A DNA stretch of 64,000 nt from Pseudanabaena sp. UWO311 (GTDB taxonomy: Bacteria; Cyanobacteriota; Cyanobacteriia; Pseudanabaenales; Pseudanabaenaceae): assembly GCF_006937785.1 (NCBI RefSeq), contig NZ_SJEE01000029.1, forward strand, positions 1 to 64,000. Reading direction: 5' to 3'. The notes below the pieces were generated by a model. It was not told the origin of the DNA and made no database searches. It was given only the letters and a program-made list of their open reading frames with translations. Both the position numbers and the translations under genes were made by a program. Position 1 is the stretch's first letter. Each line of letters begins with the position of its first letter. Shown here one piece after another: positions 63,264-64,000 of the stretch.

Positions 63264-64000
63264 ATGAGAAAGACAGTTGTAAGATTTTGCGCGATCGCAT
63301 TGATCACGATTTTAATAGTGGTTTCGCTTGGCGGCTTATACCCTCAGAGTTCGCGAGCCGATGGCAATCCGATCGCGATCGCCGTAGCTGCACCTCTTAG
63401 TGGTGATGGCGCGAGTGGCGGTCAAGAAATCGTCGATAGTATCAAGCTATATATTGATGCGACCAATCGGGATGGGGGCATCAATGGTCGTCAGCTTAAA
63501 TTAAATGTTTTTGACGATAAGGGCAATGCTGATGGGGCAACTCAAGTTGCTAACGAAATTTCTAAAAGTGAGGCTCTAGTGGTGTTGGGGCATCGCACTT
63601 CTGATGCTTCGATCGCGGCGGGTAACATTTACCAAGAACGCAAATTGCCAGCAATTACAGGTACGGCAAATAATCCTAAAGTTACCACGGATCGCCCATA
63701 CTATTTTCGGATTATTTATACCAATCCTGATTTAGCAAAAACCTTGTCGATCTATGCGCAGCAAGTATTGCAATTCAAAACGGCAAGTGTAATTTATGAC
63801 AAAGCCAGTAAAAATGAGCAGACCCAATCTGAAGTAATTAAATCGGCTTTTGAAGCTAATGGTAATGGCAAAATTCAAAAAACTTGGGCGATTGACTCTG
63901 ATCCATCTAATCGGAAAGCGTCAGTGCAACAAATCGTCAATGAAATTGCCGCCGAGACTGATGCAGGAATTTTGTTTTTAACTTTGGGCAAAGAGGATGT
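63264..64000 (+). CDS. Branched-chain amino acid ABC binding protein, 3' end outside window
   Basis: 245 codons visible. Signal peptide MRKTVVRFCAIALITILIVV, then SLGG. The mature domain begins NPIAIAVAAPLSGDGASGGQEIVD, DGGINGRQLKLNVFDDKGN, a pattern typical of LivJ/LivK-type periplasmic-binding fold I. Ser/Thr residues in the ligand site (GHRTSD..., TGTANNP) are visible. Likely partner of the LivF-type ATPase 1.9 kb away, though permease genes are not in view. Confidence 0.92.
   Translation, partial: MRKTVVRFCAIALITILIVVSLGGLYPQSSRADGNPIAIAVAAPLSGDGASGGQEIVDSIKLYIDATNRDGGINGRQLKLNVFDDKGNADGATQVANEISKSEALVVLGHRTSDASIAAGNIYQERKLPAITGTANNPKVTTDRPYYFRIIYTNPDLAKTLSIYAQQVLQFKTASVIYDKASKNEQTQSEVIKSAFEANGNGKIQKTWAIDSDPSNRKASVQQIVNEIAAETDAGILFLTLGKED

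Overview
The window is chromosomal DNA of a cyanobacterium. Evidence: two psbA (photosystem II D1) genes, petA, two petC genes, psbZ, an ECF sigma factor of the SigG type, very frequent HIP1-like GCGATCGC octamers, and many families typical of cyanobacteria (DUF4079, DUF3122, Uma2, pentapeptide repeats). The moderately A+T-rich base composition and gene content would suit a Pseudanabaena-like filamentous lineage, but the genus is a guess.

Region 1-20.5 kb is the most unusual part. It holds two RND efflux pumps with their adaptors, one at each edge. Between them lie two single-domain rhodaneses, a sulfide:quinone oxidoreductase with its three cysteines, two ArsR regulators, two DUF2892 membrane proteins, a NifX/NifB-like cofactor-binding protein, an alternative Rieske protein, a DUF4079 cytochrome-b561-like protein, a nitronate-monooxygenase-like flavoprotein, and two non-standard D1 proteins. 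One D1 has lost most ligands of the oxygen-evolving Mn cluster (rogue/sentinel type). The other has the three hallmark substitutions of the microaerobic D1' form (A80, L158, A286). Four promoters here share an inverted repeat, ATnACT-N4-AGTAAT, which is perfect and duplicated in front of the second arsR gene. I read this as a sulfide/low-oxygen photosynthesis-switching island under ArsR control.

Region 20.5-35 kb is accessory DNA. It contains a MazEF-like pair between 40-bp direct repeats, then a graveyard of toxin-antitoxin and nuclease genes (DUF433 with a 9-codon toxin stub, an HNH remnant, a DUF1016 remnant, a GH63 fragment), two exported proteins of unknown function, ychF, a ClC channel fused to CBS and USP domains, and a BrnT-like pseudogene beside an intact antitoxin. 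A 164-166 bp MITE-like element occurs twice (14987-15152 and 33307-33470), with 16-bp terminal inverted repeats and 6-7 bp target duplications. One copy separates a Nudix gene from its ribosome binding site; the other rewrites the C-terminus of a hypothetical protein.

Region 35-64 kb is mostly core: oligopeptidase A-like M3 peptidase, cobA, two pentapeptide-repeat proteins, pyrH-frr, petC-petA, a Ser/Thr kinase, RNase E, a tandem histidine phosphatase, psbZ, ribH, an Rrf2 regulator, sigG with its anti-sigma factor, phosphoglucomutase, mobA, LivF-type ATPase, a formylglycine-generating-enzyme-like protein, tRNA-His(GTG), and the start of a branched-chain amino-acid binding protein.

Intergenic regions are rich in long near-perfect palindromes with three-base loops, several with the GCGAAGC mini-hairpin core. 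Most sit at gene ends, but six lie between divergently transcribed genes.
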